Origin: JABCYV01 sp963729325
GTDB lineage: Bacteria; Acidobacteriota; Terriglobia; Terriglobales; Acidobacteriaceae
NCBI GenBank assembly: GCA_963729325.1
Contig: CAVSNS010000019.1
Span: 1-64,000 of the forward strand
Direction: 5' to 3'
DNA: 64,000 nucleotides
Of this stretch, positions 15,593 through 25,673 are shown one piece after another. Each line of letters begins with the position of its first letter. Within the stretch, counting starts at the first letter, position 1. A program made the position numbers and the translations under genes. A model generated the notes under the pieces. The model did no database searches, was not told the origin of the DNA, and saw only the letters and a program-made list of their open reading frames with translations.

Positions 15593-18542
15593 ATGATCGG
15601 TCAGACTATTTCCCACTACCGCATCGTCGAAAAATTGGGCGGTGGCGGGATGGGCGTTGTCTACAAGGCGGAAGACACGCGGCTGCGGCGCTTCGTTGCG
15701 CTGAAGTTCCTTCCGGAAGACGTCACTCGCGACGCCGCTGCATTGAGCCGATTTCAACGCGAGGCACAGGCGGCTTCGGCGCTCAACCATCCCAACATCT
15801 GCACCATCTACGATATTGGCGAAGCCGACGGGCGGGCCTTCATTGTCATGGAGTATCTGGATGGCACCACCCTGAAGCACGCCATCAACAACCACCCGCT
15901 CGAATTGGATACCCTGCTCAGCGTAGCGATCGACGTGACGGATGCGCTGGATGCGGCGCATGCCAAAAGCATCGTGCATCGCGATATCAAGCCGGCGAAC
16001 TTGTTTGTGACTAGCCGGGGCGCAGCGAAGATACTCGACTTCGGGCTGGCCAAGCTTGAGGCTGCGGCGGTTCCAGGCGATGCGACCCAGACTAAGACAG
16101 ACGCTCAGCACCTGACGAGTCCGGGATCAACCGTGGGCACGGCGGCCTACATGTCGCCGGAGCAGGCGCGGGGTAAGCCGCTGGATGCGCGCACGGATCT
16201 GTTTTCATTCGGTGCAGTGCTCTATGAGATGGCTACCGGCACGTTACCGTTCCGCGGGGAGACTACCGCAGTGCTGTTCGACTCGATCCTGCACAAAGCG
16301 CCTGTGGCCCCAGTGCGGCTAAATCCGGATCTGCCGCCGGAGCTGGAACGCATCATCAACAAAGCTCTGGAGAAGGATCGTGACCTGCGCTACCAGCACG
16401 CCTCGGACATGAAGGCGGATTTAAAGCGGCTGAAGCGCGAAGTGGATTCGGGTAATACCTCGGCGGCGCCTGCGGACGAACCGGCAGCAAGAAGCATGAC
16501 GACTGTCGCTGACTCGACGGCGAAGCGGGAGTCAAGCGGGAGGATCGCACAGGGAGAGCTCCGGAACGGCGGTTGCTGCGAAGAGTGACGAGGTTGCGGG
16601 TCCGTCACGCTCCAGGCTGGCTGGGTGGATTGTTGCCGCGCTCCTGGCTGCGGCGGCATGTGGTTGGCGGCTATTACTACACCCACCGCTCCTCAGCCAA
16701 ACTCACCGAGAAGGACACCATTGTGGTGGCTGACTTTGCCAACTCCACGGGCGACCCGGTGTTCGACGACGCGCTGAAGCAGGCCTTGAGCGTGTCTCTG
16801 CGGCAGTCGCCGTTTTTAAATGTGCTTTCCGACGAGAAAATCGCAGCTACGCTCAGACTTATGACCCGGCCGGTGAACACGCCGCTAACTCCGGACGTGG
16901 CCCGCGAATTGTGCCAGCGAGCCGACAGCAAGGCATACATTGCGGGCTCTGTGGCCGGCCTGGGCAGCCAGTATGTAATTGGGCTGAAAGCGGTGAACTG
17001 CCTGAACGGCGACACGCTGGCGCAGGAGCAAGCCACCGCTACCGGCAAGGAAAAAGTGCTGGATGCGCTGGGCGAGGCCGCCAGCAAGCTGCGCAGCGAA
17101 CTGGGTGAGTCTCTCGCTTCGGTGCAGAAATTCGACGCTCCTTTAGGCCAGGAGACCACGCCTTCTCTTGAAGCATTAAAGGCCGATGCCATTGCCAAGA
17201 AGATTGAGAAGGAGAAAGGGCCGGCGGCGGCGCTGCCTCTCTTTCAACGGGCAATTGAGCTGGACCCGAATTTCGCCAGTGCTATCGAGGGAGTGGGGAT
17301 TATGTATGGCAATGTTGGCCAGCCCACCCGAGGGAACGAGTACCTGAGCAAAGCCTTCGCGCTGCGAGACCGTGCCAGTGAGCGCGAGAAGCTGCATATC
17401 ACCTCGATGTACTACATGGCGGTTACCGGTGAATTGGACAAGGCGGTCGAGACTTTCCGTGAATGGGAGGAGAACTACCCCCGTGATAACACTGCCTACA
17501 CCAACCTCTCCTCCGTCTACGGTCAACAAGGCAAGATGGAGCAGGCGGCGGAGCAAGCAAGGGAGGGTGTCCGCTAAGCCCCGACAACGTGATTACAGCG
17601 GAGAATCTGATGGTTCCTCTGGTCAATTTGCAGCGCTACGATGAAGCACGGCAAGCGTATCAGCAGACGGTGGCCCGCAAGCTAGATGACGATGCCTTGC
17701 ACATCGCTAGCTACGGGATGGATTTTATTCAACGAGACACCAAAGCGATGGCCGAACAGGCGGCGTGGTTCGAGGCTCGTCCGGAACTGCAAAACGAAAT
17801 TCTGGGATTGGAAGCCGACACGGAAGCCTATGTGGGACACCTAACTAAGGCCCGGGAGATCACTCGGCATGCCGCCGAATCGGCGGTGCGTGCTGACAAC
17901 AAGGAGTCGGCCGCCTTATGGCAACTTGCCGCTGCCTGGCGGGAGGCGCTCTTCGGCAATTTTGAGGAAGCGAAGAGAGGAGCGGTCACGGGCCTAGCCA
18001 TCGCGCCCGGGAGTCGCGACGTTCAGCTATTGACGGCACTGGTCCTGGCCCGCGCTGGGGATTCCGCCAAGGCGCGTGCGCTGGCGCAAAAGCTCGCCCA
18101 GCAATATCCGGGGCACACCTTGGTGCAGTCGTACTGGCTGCCCGCGATTGAGGCGCAACTTGCGTTGTCGGGGAAAGAACCACAGAAAGCAGTTGATCAG
18201 ATACAAAAGACGGAGAACTTGGAGTTCGCCATCCCATCGGCAAACGCGGTTAATAATACTTGCCTCGATCCGACCTATCTACGTGGAGAAGCCTATCTCG
18301 CCTTAGGAAAGGCCGGTCCGGCGACAACAGAGTTTCAGAAGATCATTAACCATCCGGGCCTGGTATGGAATTGCGTAACCGGCGCGCTAGCGCATTTGGG
18401 GCTGGGACGCGCCGAGGCGCTGGCGGGCGATAAGGCTAAGGCGCGGGTGGCATACCAGGATTTTTTGACTCTCTGGAAAGACGCCGATCCCGATATCCCC
18501 ATTCTCAAAGAAGCTAAGGCGGAGTACGCCAAGCTGCAGTAA
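15593..18542 (+). CDS. Membrane Ser/Thr protein kinase with TPR sensor part (frame-broken)
   Basis: Residues about 8-275 are a Hanks-type kinase: glycine loop LGGGGMGVVYKAED, Lys in VALKFLP, HRDIKPANL near residue 128, DFGLAKL and MSPEQARG. After a Ser/Thr-rich linker the frame changes near 16550 to one with a membrane helix (AGWIVAALLAAAACG). It changes again near 16665 to an extracytoplasmic part starting DTIVVADFANSTGDPVFDDAL, with TPR repeats (AAALPLFQRAIELDPNFASA), and once more near 17570 to the last TPR block ending at 18542. The whole is a typical acidobacterial kinase of about 980 residues. It sits between lpxI and the DinB gene; its stimulus is unknown. Confidence 0.88.
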
Positions 18543-18559
18543 CTACCGTAGGAGCCCTC

Positions 18560-19031
18560 ATGTCGGAAACCGCACGTCTCGCTGACCAAATCCGCCGCGC
18601 CTTCGAGGGAGAAGCATGGCACGGCGATTCTTTGCTTGAACTTCTTAAGGGGGTCAATGCGGCCACGGCTGCCGCCAAGCCGATCAAGAACGCGCACAGC
18701 ATTTGGGAATTGATCCTGCACATTGCAGCGTGGGATGACATCGTTCGCCAGCGTACCGGCGGGAAGGCCACCATGCCAACCGACGAACAGAATTTTCCAC
18801 CGGTCAAAGACACCAGCGAAGCCGCCTGGAATAAGGCACTGGAAGAAACAAAGCGTACGCACAATGAACTGGTGAAGGCGGTGGCTGCGTTCCCCGATTC
18901 GCGCCTGCAAGAGCAAGTCCCAGGGAAGACTCAGAACTATTACAACTTCTTTTACATGTTCAGCGGAATCGTCGCAGCACGAGCTTTACCACGCCGGCCA
19001 GATCGCATTATTAAAAAAGGGGAGGGGCTAG
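18560..19031 (+). CDS. DinB-like putative metalloenzyme (frame-broken at the end)
   Basis: A four-helix DinB/YfiT-type protein of about 157 residues. The first metal-binding His is in LILHIAAWDD. After NFFYMFSGIV the annotated frame drifts; one base over it reads QHELYHAGQIALLKKG and stops at 19031, giving the other two His ligands (HxxxH). Relatives bind a divalent metal and often act as thiol-dependent transferases; the substrate is not known. It starts 18 bases after the kinase gene. Confidence 0.8.
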
Positions 19032-19157
19032 TCCGGCGATGGCCCGACAGCGTTCTCCTAGTATTCCGCGAACCTGCTGTCGCGCCTTTCTCCTTGTCAA
19101 ATGCCCTTTCTCATCCCGGAGATCCCATAGCTGACCGATAATTTAATCAACGTCGCC

Positions 19158-20147
19158 GTGATCGGCGTGGGCGCCTTCGGACGCAATCATGCTCGCGTGT
19201 ATCACCAGCTCGCGCAGGAGGGTGAAGCCGTAAGGCTGGCCGGAGTAGTGGATTCTGACTTGCCACGGGCAGATGTCGTGGCGAAGGAATTTGGCTGTCG
19301 CAGTTTCGGCTCAATCCAACAGCTCACAACCACGCATAGCGAAATCCAGGCAGCTTCGATCGCCGTCCCCACCATTCAGCATCTCGAGGTGGGCCGTGCA
19401 TTGATGGAAGCTGGCATCGACGTGCTTATCGAAAAGCCGATGGCCGCTTCACTGGCGGAAGCCGAAGAACTGATCGCGATGGCGCAGCGCCTCGGCCGCA
19501 TCGCCCAGGTGGGTCATCTGGAGCGCTTCAATCCCGCCGTCCGGGCCACGGTCCCACTTGTTACTCAACCTATGTTCTTTGAGGTGCACCGCCTCAGCGT
19601 TTTCTCGCCGCGCTCACTCGATGTGGATGTCGTTCTCGATCTGATGATTCACGATCTCGACGTGGTCCTCTCGTTCGTGAATGCGCCGGTCAAAGAGATT
19701 CGCGCCGTCGGTCTGCCCATTCTCTCGGGCAAAGTGGATATCGCTAATGTGCGCATGGAATTCGACTCCGGCTGCGTGGCCAACTTTACCGCCAGCCGGG
19801 TTTCAACCGAACGAGTGCGCAAGCTGCGGTTCTTCCAACCCCGGCAGTACATCTCGCTCGACTACAGCCGTCAGGATGTCCTCGCCTTCAGCATCGGCGG
19901 CGAGGGCGAAGCCTCAGGGATGCCGTCTGTAAATCCGCAAATCAAAGTGACTAAGCCAGAGGTGATAGCGGAAGAACCTCTGCAGGCAGAAGTAAAAGCT
20001 TTTCTGGCCTCGGTACGCCGACGTTCCAAACCGCTGGTCTCTTTGGAGGACGGCCGCCGTGCTCTGGCAGTGGCCCTCGACATCGTGGCGGCAATCCGCG
20101 AGCACGGCAAGAAAGTGAAACTGGATCGGCTTGGAGCGATGGGATAA
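19158..20147 (+). CDS. Gfo/Idh/MocA-family NAD(P)-dependent oxidoreductase
   Basis: A 330-aa sugar oxidoreductase. The Rossmann motif is IGVGAFGRNHARVYHQL, EKP occurs in VLIEKPMAAS, and the substrate-domain signature RFNPAVRA and HDLDVVLSF follow. The GTG at 19158 leaves out the first beta strand; in-frame upstream codons read NLINVAV but offer no standard start, so the true start is uncertain. In some bacteria a Gfo/Idh enzyme (GnnA) next to lpx genes oxidises UDP-GlcNAc at C3 for amide-linked lipid A. With fabZ, lpxA and lpxI close by that role is plausible here, but no GnnB-like aminotransferase is seen. Confidence 0.85.
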   Translation: MIGVGAFGRNHARVYHQLAQEGEAVRLAGVVDSDLPRADVVAKEFGCRSFGSIQQLTTTHSEIQAASIAVPTIQHLEVGRALMEAGIDVLIEKPMAASLAEAEELIAMAQRLGRIAQVGHLERFNPAVRATVPLVTQPMFFEVHRLSVFSPRSLDVDVVLDLMIHDLDVVLSFVNAPVKEIRAVGLPILSGKVDIANVRMEFDSGCVANFTASRVSTERVRKLRFFQPRQYISLDYSRQDVLAFSIGGEGEASGMPSVNPQIKVTKPEVIAEEPLQAEVKAFLASVRRRSKPLVSLEDGRRALAVALDIVAAIREHGKKVKLDRLGAMG

Positions 20148-20233
20148 GGCCTTCTCACAACTACCGTTTACACTTCTTGACAAGCAATCCTCAGAATTCG
20201 CGCTATGCTCCCATTGATCAGTCAGGTGCGGCT

Positions 20234-20299
20234 CCTAAGTGCTTGTACCTTCAGCTTTTCGCACAATTCCCCGAAAAATGCGAAAATGAAACACTTAGG
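20234..20299 (+). promoter_or_regulatory. Nested stem-loop in the leader of the TonB-like gene
   Basis: Two inverted repeats are nested: CCTAAGTG (20234-20241) with CACTTAGG (20292-20299) outside, and TTTTCGCA (20256-20263) with TGCGAAAA (20279-20286) inside. Both are perfect over 8 bases. They lie 105 bases before the chosen start of the TonB-like protein and could be a structured mRNA leader. The following bases (20295-20317) share a block with 2858-2878. Confidence 0.4.
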
Positions 20300-20404
20300 C
20301 GCCTGACGCCGAAGATTGACGACCAGCCTTTGCGGCTAGTGCGGGAGGAAAGTTCCGCATTCCAGCAACGAAAGGCGGTGCGTCCGTCTCTAACTAGAGG
20401 TTTG

Positions 20405-21511
20405 ATGCCGACGACCCAAATTCCGCCAGCCCCGCCGTCGCGGCCTGCGTCCGGCGCGGACGCTAGCGATCTGTACGATGCGGAGCGTTGGGAATCGGCT
20501 TATCTCGAAGCCCACGATGCTCCCGCTCTTCTCATCCAACTGCAAGACGATCTCTCGCGTTCGCGCCAGCGGGAAGCGCTTTGGATTTCGGTTGTCGTCC
20601 ACCTCACCATCGTCATTCTGCTGGTCAATTCGCAAAAGTTTGAGAGATACCTGCCCAGGCGTAGCGTAATCGAAGTTAGTCCTAATGACTTGATGAAAGA
20701 GAAAGACCTGACTTATCTCGAGTTGCCCCCGGACGAGCAGAAACTCACCAAGCGGCCCGAAACGAACAATATTTCGGATAAGGATCGCAAAGCCATGTCG
20801 CGGGCGCCCCAGCTCAATCGGGAGGAATTGAAAAAGATTCTGGCTCGCCCGGGAGCGCCCGGACCAAGCGGTCCTCCGGCACAGTCGCAACAGCCAGTCG
20901 CGCCCGCTCCCGCGACGGCCCAGAATACGCCCGCGCCGCAGCAATCACAACCGGCGCCGCCCGCTCCGAATCAGAACCAGTCGGCACGGTTGCAGACTCC
21001 GCCGCCTCCGACCGCTCCCAAACCATCCTTTACCAACAATGGGCAATACGCGGGATCGGCAATCGAGCAAGCTGCACGCGCTGCCCTAGCCAATCGCGGT
21101 GGGTTTGGTGGCGACAACGGAGATTACGGCCTGGGTCAGGGAAGACAGGCCAGCGCCGCAATGGGACCGCTCGACGTCCTCAGTGACACGCAAGGTGTTG
21201 ACTTCGGCCCGTACCTGAAACGCGTAGTCGACAATGTCAGACGGAACTGGTACGAGTTGATTCCCGAGTCAGCGCGAGCACCGCTGATGAAAAAAGGGAA
21301 GGTCTCGATTGAGTTCGCCATTACGAAGGAAGGCCGGGTCGCTGGCATGCAGATCATCGGCCCCTCAGGTGACATTGCTCTTGATCGAGCGGCCTATGGC
21401 GGCATTACCTCCAGCAATCCCTTTCCACCGTTGCCCAGCGAATTCAGCGGACAGTATCTCGCCTTGCGTTTCCACTTCTTCTACAACCCGGATCGCTCGG
21501 ACTTGCAGTAA
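20405..21511 (+). CDS. TonB-like energy transducer protein
   Basis: A 368-aa protein starting MPTTQIPPAP. An N-terminal cytoplasmic part is followed by one membrane helix (ISVVVHLTIVILLVN, near 60-75), a Pro/Gln/Ala-rich spacer from about 155 to 225 that could cross the periplasm, and a TonB_C-type domain from about residue 265. That last domain reads YLKRVVDNVRRNWYELIPE, then GKVSIEFAITKEGRVAGMQI and SNPFPPLP. The protein would couple the inner-membrane proton gradient to outer-membrane receptors. ExbB/ExbD are not nearby. The longer in-frame start at 20177 would place the leader stem-loop inside the coding sequence, which I think unlikely. Confidence 0.85.
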   Translation: MPTTQIPPAPPSRPASGADASDLYDAERWESAYLEAHDAPALLIQLQDDLSRSRQREALWISVVVHLTIVILLVNSQKFERYLPRRSVIEVSPNDLMKEKDLTYLELPPDEQKLTKRPETNNISDKDRKAMSRAPQLNREELKKILARPGAPGPSGPPAQSQQPVAPAPATAQNTPAPQQSQPAPPAPNQNQSARLQTPPPPTAPKPSFTNNGQYAGSAIEQAARAALANRGGFGGDNGDYGLGQGRQASAAMGPLDVLSDTQGVDFGPYLKRVVDNVRRNWYELIPESARAPLMKKGKVSIEFAITKEGRVAGMQIIGPSGDIALDRAAYGGITSSNPFPPLPSEFSGQYLALRFHFFYNPDRSDLQ

Positions 21512-21555
21512 CTGTCGCTGATCGCTCTTGGTCGTGACGATTCGACCAGCGTCCC

Positions 21556-23580
21556 CTACCAGACCCGGCAACGATTTTGCCGAACCATCGGCGCACCAGC
21601 CTTGCAGTGGAACGCCTGCTGAAACTCGGGCATGTTGGACGCTACACCATTGGTCCGATATTCGGGTGGTGAGTGAGGGTCGACAGCAGCACTGAGGCGC
21701 TTGGTTTCGTCGCGTACGTTAGAGCACCAACTCTGTCCATAGCCAATGAAGAAGCGCTGCTCCGGGGTGAAACCCTCGATGGGATCCAATTTCCTGTCCT
21801 TAGTTTCATTTTGCCAGGCCATATAAGCCAGGATTAGACCGCCCAAATCAGCCACGTCCTCGCCCAAAGTTAGCTTCCCGTTGATCTTGATGTCATCCAC
21901 AATGACGTACTGCGAATATTGGTCCGAGATGCAACTGGCACGATTTTCAAATTGTTGCGCGTCTTCCGGGGTCCACCAGTCTCGCAGATTGCCCTGAGCA
22001 TCGAATTTGCGGCCCTCATCGTCAAAGCCATGGGTAAGCTCATGACCAATCGTGCCGCCCGTATCCCCATAGTTGGGGGCGTCGTCAGAATCGGGATCAA
22101 AGAGTGGAGGCTGGAGGATGCCAGCGGGGAAATTGATGTCGTTCTTCAGAGGTTCGTAGTAGGCGTTCACGGTGGGGGGCGTCATCTGCCACTCGCCGCG
22201 GTCTACCGGTTTTCCGATTTTCGCCAGTTGGCGGTGGAATTCAAATTCGCGAGCACGCAGCACGTTGCCCATTTCGTCGTCACGCACAATGGTTAGAGCG
22301 CTATAGTCGCGCCACTTGTCGGGATAACCGATCTTGTCCGCCACGGCGTGCAGCTTTTCCTGCGCGTGTTGTTTAGTCACCGGCGTCATCCAAGGGAGGC
22401 CCTCGATATCGCGCCCCATGGCGGCCTCGATTTCCTTTACCAGTTTCATGGCACGCTGCTTGGCTTCCGCACTGAAGGTTCGTTCCACATAGGCCTGACC
22501 CAGCGCCTCGCCCAGGTCATTATCCGCATTACTGACGCAGCGTTTCCAGCGGGGCTCGATTTCCTGCGCTCCCCTTAATGTCTTCTGGTTGAAATCGAAA
22601 TCGGCGTTTACGAAGGCGGATGACAAATAGGGCGCATTGGCGTTGATCAGATGCCAGCGCAAGTAGGCTTTCCAGCTTCCCAGGTCTTCTCTTTCGAGCT
22701 CAGCACTCAAAGCCTTGAAAAACTCAGGGGTAGTAACGTTGAGCGACTGCAGCACCGGCAGCCCGACCTTGGTGAAGTACGAATTCCAGTGAAACGAAGG
22801 ACTGAGCGCTTCCAATTGCTGGCGCGTCATCTTGTGGTAGACCTTGTCAGGATCGCGGCGTTCCACCCGGGTGAGCGATGCTTTCGCCAGGGCCGTCTCG
22901 ATGCGCATGACAGCCTGGGCCTCGGTCGCCGCGAGGTTGGCTTTGTCGCCTAGCAACTCGAACATTTTCTGCACGTGTGCCACGTAAGCCCGGCGCAGCT
23001 CTTCGGATTTGGGGTCGGTCTTCAAATAGTAATCTCGATCGGGAAGGCCGAGACCACCCTGATCGGCTTCTGCGATCACTTGGTTAGAGTTCTTGAAATC
23101 CTGATCGGACCCAAATTCGAACAACATGCCGTCGTTCACCATGGCACCGGCAACATCGCCAATGGCCTGCTTGGAATGCAGCTTGGCAATCTGCTCCAAG
23201 GCTCCATTCAGTGGCATACCTCCTGCGGCTTCGATTTTCTTCTCGTCCGTGCACGCAGCATAGTAATCGCCAATCTTCTGCTTCACGGCATCACGCTTGG
23301 GATCAGCGGCGGCACTTTCCAGGATGTCGCGCAGGATCAGTTTGTTATCATCCGCCATTTTGGAGTAGACGCTCCAGCGGGACTGGTCGGGCGGGATGGG
23401 ATTTTTCTTGATCCACGCTCCGCACGCGTAGGTGTAGAAGTCTGTGCAGGGATCGACGGTCTGATCGATCGATCCGAGGTCAAGGACAGGCTGGCGTTGA
23501 GATGATGCCGTCTGCGCAGAAGCGGTAGCGACCAAAAAAAGCGAAAAGAAAAGAACCTGGCTGGACATAATTCTACGCAT
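21556..23580 (-). CDS. Secreted M13-family (neprilysin-like) zinc endopeptidase
   Basis: A 674-aa protein with a signal peptide (VLFFSLFLVATASAQ). The N-terminal M13 domain begins DPCTDFYTYACGAWIKKNPIP. The zinc site is GHELTHGFDDEG (about residues 505-516), the third ligand is in LGEDVADLGGL near 570, and the C-terminus ends NRCRVW, as in the family (CxxW). It should cleave peptides outside the cytoplasm. Intact and full length. It is convergent with the TonB-like gene and followed upstream by the DUF4097 gene in the same direction. Confidence 0.94.
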   Translation of the reverse strand: MRRIMSSQVLFFSLFLVATASAQTASSQRQPVLDLGSIDQTVDPCTDFYTYACGAWIKKNPIPPDQSRWSVYSKMADDNKLILRDILESAAADPKRDAVKQKIGDYYAACTDEKKIEAAGGMPLNGALEQIAKLHSKQAIGDVAGAMVNDGMLFEFGSDQDFKNSNQVIAEADQGGLGLPDRDYYLKTDPKSEELRRAYVAHVQKMFELLGDKANLAATEAQAVMRIETALAKASLTRVERRDPDKVYHKMTRQQLEALSPSFHWNSYFTKVGLPVLQSLNVTTPEFFKALSAELEREDLGSWKAYLRWHLINANAPYLSSAFVNADFDFNQKTLRGAQEIEPRWKRCVSNADNDLGEALGQAYVERTFSAEAKQRAMKLVKEIEAAMGRDIEGLPWMTPVTKQHAQEKLHAVADKIGYPDKWRDYSALTIVRDDEMGNVLRAREFEFHRQLAKIGKPVDRGEWQMTPPTVNAYYEPLKNDINFPAGILQPPLFDPDSDDAPNYGDTGGTIGHELTHGFDDEGRKFDAQGNLRDWWTPEDAQQFENRASCISDQYSQYVIVDDIKINGKLTLGEDVADLGGLILAYMAWQNETKDRKLDPIEGFTPEQRFFIGYGQSWCSNVRDETKRLSAAVDPHSPPEYRTNGVASNMPEFQQAFHCKAGAPMVRQNRCRVW

Positions 23581-23655
23581 TACATTCCCTCTACGATAAC
23601 TGAAGTCCCGGCTGCGGCTCGCGCCTAAACGCTGACCGCTAAGAAAATGCTGAAT

Positions 23656-24465
23656 CTAGATGGTTCCTGACGTTTTCTCCAGCCGGATCGAGCCATCTCC
23701 GGTATGAATAGTCAGCAGGTTTCCGCCGCCATTCAACTTCCCGTGAATATCTCGCCGCCCTAACTGTCCTTCCACAGTGAGGGGCAAATCCAGATTGATG
23801 TGGCCGTCGCCGGTATGGAGATGCAAGTTGGCGGCAAAATTCTCCGGCAGCCCGAGCGTAACGCTGCCATCTCCGGCGTGCAGGTCCCAACTGGAGTTCA
23901 TCGTGGAACCAGGCAGAACGCGGGCTTCAATGTGACCATCCCCGGTACTGAGAGCCAGAGCATCGAATCGCCCCGCCGCCTGGATGTGGCCATCGCCAGC
24001 GTGGGCCCGCAAGGTACCATCCACCGCGTCAATCTCCTGATGGCCGTCGCTACTCTCCAATTGCATATCGCCCTTGAAATTGCTAAGCCGGATATGGCCG
24101 TCGCCAGTGTGCAGGTTCACCCGGCCTTCGCGAGGCATGCGAATCTCAACCTGCACTCGGCCGCCCCGGTTGAAGCTAATGAACCCTGTCGTGTGCATGT
24201 GCAAACGCACTTCCAGCGTCACTGAATCTCCGTTTTGGTGTTCTTCTATCTTCACCCCGCTGTCGCCGATCTTGTAGCGCTCGGTGAGAACCCGGGCTTC
24301 GATCGTCTTCTGGTCCCAAGTATCGACGTGAATGCTGGCATCCGAGGTCTCGACCCGAAGGTCGGGTTGGCTAGTGATGGTATAGGTTTTCGACCACTCT
24401 TCGGCATGGGTTAAAGGGGTAAGCGCGAGGCAGCAGCCCAAGAGGAACAGTGCAATTCGATTCAT
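23656..24465 (-). CDS. DUF4097-family secreted beta-repeat protein
   Basis: A 269-aa protein with a signal peptide (MNRIALFLLGCCLALTPLTHAEE). The body is built of about seven short beta repeats carrying (T/A)GDG(H/S)(I/V), for example LHTGDGHIRL, AHAGDGHIQA, LHAGDGSVTL and IHTGDGSIRL. Such repeats form a right-handed beta-helix-like adhesin fold in the family; the function is unknown. It is exported and probably surface- or periplasm-located. It lies just downstream of the membrane winged-helix regulator, which may control it. Confidence 0.85.
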   Translation of the reverse strand: MNRIALFLLGCCLALTPLTHAEEWSKTYTITSQPDLRVETSDASIHVDTWDQKTIEARVLTERYKIGDSGVKIEEHQNGDSVTLEVRLHMHTTGFISFNRGGRVQVEIRMPREGRVNLHTGDGHIRLSNFKGDMQLESSDGHQEIDAVDGTLRAHAGDGHIQAAGRFDALALSTGDGHIEARVLPGSTMNSSWDLHAGDGSVTLGLPENFAANLHLHTGDGHINLDLPLTVEGQLGRRDIHGKLNGGGNLLTIHTGDGSIRLEKTSGTI

Positions 24466-24572
24466 AAGTCACTCCTGAACCCGGATGGACACAACTTTCC
24501 CTTAGGTTCAGACGGTGGTACGCGGCACCGGTGAGCAAGGTTCCCTGAATTGTTTCAGAATTTTGATTCTAA

Positions 24573-25430
24573 CTAACCTCGATGAGGCAGCGTCGGGTAC
24601 GCCATCTTGACAAGAGTTCTCTCAGAAAACGGCACGTAGAGCAATGCTGCCGTCGCGGCAAACGCCGCTCCAAACCCGATGGTGGGTGTCATCAGAAATG
24701 GGGCAATCGCCCATAGCTGATCGAGCACCATGATAAACAGGAATAGTTTCTGAAATTTCTCTCCCAGCCTCCGGTAATCAAAAGTAGCCGCCGAAAACAG
24801 ATAAAAGCGCAGGGGAATACCCACGCCAGCGGTGACCAGCACCGCCACTAGGACGGTCGATGCACCCCACCAGGGCAAGATGCTTTCCGTATTCCGCGCG
24901 ACTTGATGCAGGTGAAAGAGCGCTGCCAGGTAGAAGCTCAAATACATCACCTGAATCAACGCGAACAGGCCGCGGCTCAGTCCGCGATTCGGGAGAGGGA
25001 CTTCGAGTTCGGGATGCAGAGCTTCATCGGTCGGGACGGGCGTCGACAGCGCGGGCGCGGAGGCTAGTTCTCGAGTCTGCGTATCGATTCGTTCTACCGG
25101 TGCCAGAAAGCGGTATCCCCGGCGTGCCAGCGTCTCCACGTAGCGGGGGCTGGATGCAGAATCTCCCAAGGCCTCGCGGAGCTTGTTCACAGCGGTATTC
25201 AGACTGTGGTCGAAGTCGACAAACGTGTCCGAGGGCCACAACTTCTGGCGGATTTCGTCTCGCGTAAGCACGTCGCCAGGACGCTCCAGCATGAAGGCGA
25301 GCACCTGGAAGGGCTGCTCCTGCAGCCGGATGCGCGCGCCGTTCTTGCGCAGTTCGCCGGCCGCGAGGTCTGCTTCAAATACTCCGAAGCGGACAATTCG
25401 CCCAGCGGGACTAGCTTGCGGCAGCGACAT
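24573..25430 (-). CDS. Membrane-anchored winged-helix transcription regulator
   Basis: A 285-aa protein. Residues about 12-108 are an OmpR/CadC-type DNA-binding domain (RFGVFEADLAAGELRKNG, LTRDEIRQKLWPSDTFVDFD, SSPRYVETLARRGYRFLAPV). After a linker, the C-terminal half has four or five membrane helices (such as FALIQVMYLSFYLAALF, ASTVLVAVLVTAGVGIPL and LFLFIMVLDQLWAIAPFLM) and no enzymatic or sensor domain I recognise. It would be a one-component regulator that senses through the membrane. The DUF4097 gene follows in the same direction. Confidence 0.85.
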   Translation of the reverse strand: MSLPQASPAGRIVRFGVFEADLAAGELRKNGARIRLQEQPFQVLAFMLERPGDVLTRDEIRQKLWPSDTFVDFDHSLNTAVNKLREALGDSASSPRYVETLARRGYRFLAPVERIDTQTRELASAPALSTPVPTDEALHPELEVPLPNRGLSRGLFALIQVMYLSFYLAALFHLHQVARNTESILPWWGASTVLVAVLVTAGVGIPLRFYLFSAATFDYRRLGEKFQKLFLFIMVLDQLWAIAPFLMTPTIGFGAAFAATAALLYVPFSERTLVKMAYPTLPHRG

Positions 25431-25503
25431 GATAAGTAAAGAGACGACGCGTAGTTTAGCATTCTCTAAAACGTCGCGAGCTCACGGCGCTACAATGTAA
25501 GCG

Positions 25504-25671
25504 ATGTCCGCCGCTAGTCCACAACGGCAGCCTGAACCGCCAACGCCCGAACGGCATCCCAAGCCGCACATCTACACTCTAGAAGCGACCGGCGTCCTCA
25601 TCATCGCAGTGCTGATTCTCATCATCACGCTGGCCCGCTACTGGCACAGTATTTCCTGGAGTGCGCGCTAA
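25504..25671 (+). CDS. Small single-helix membrane protein, 55 aa
   Basis: From ATG 25504 it reads MSAASPQRQPEPPTPERHPK, then PHIYTLEATG, a membrane helix (VLIIAVLILIITLARYW) and HSISWSAR, stopping at 25671. The Pro-rich N-terminus is probably cytoplasmic. The stop lies two bases before the miaA start, so the pair is translated from one mRNA. No function is known to me. Confidence 0.65.
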   Translation: MSAASPQRQPEPPTPERHPKPHIYTLEATGVLIIAVLILIITLARYWHSISWSAR

Positions 25672-25673
25672 CC

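Noticed and set aside
20177..20404. Upstream extension of the TonB-like protein
   Set aside because: The frame is open but has no ribosome site, and it would run through the nested stem-loop; the start at 20405 is preferred.
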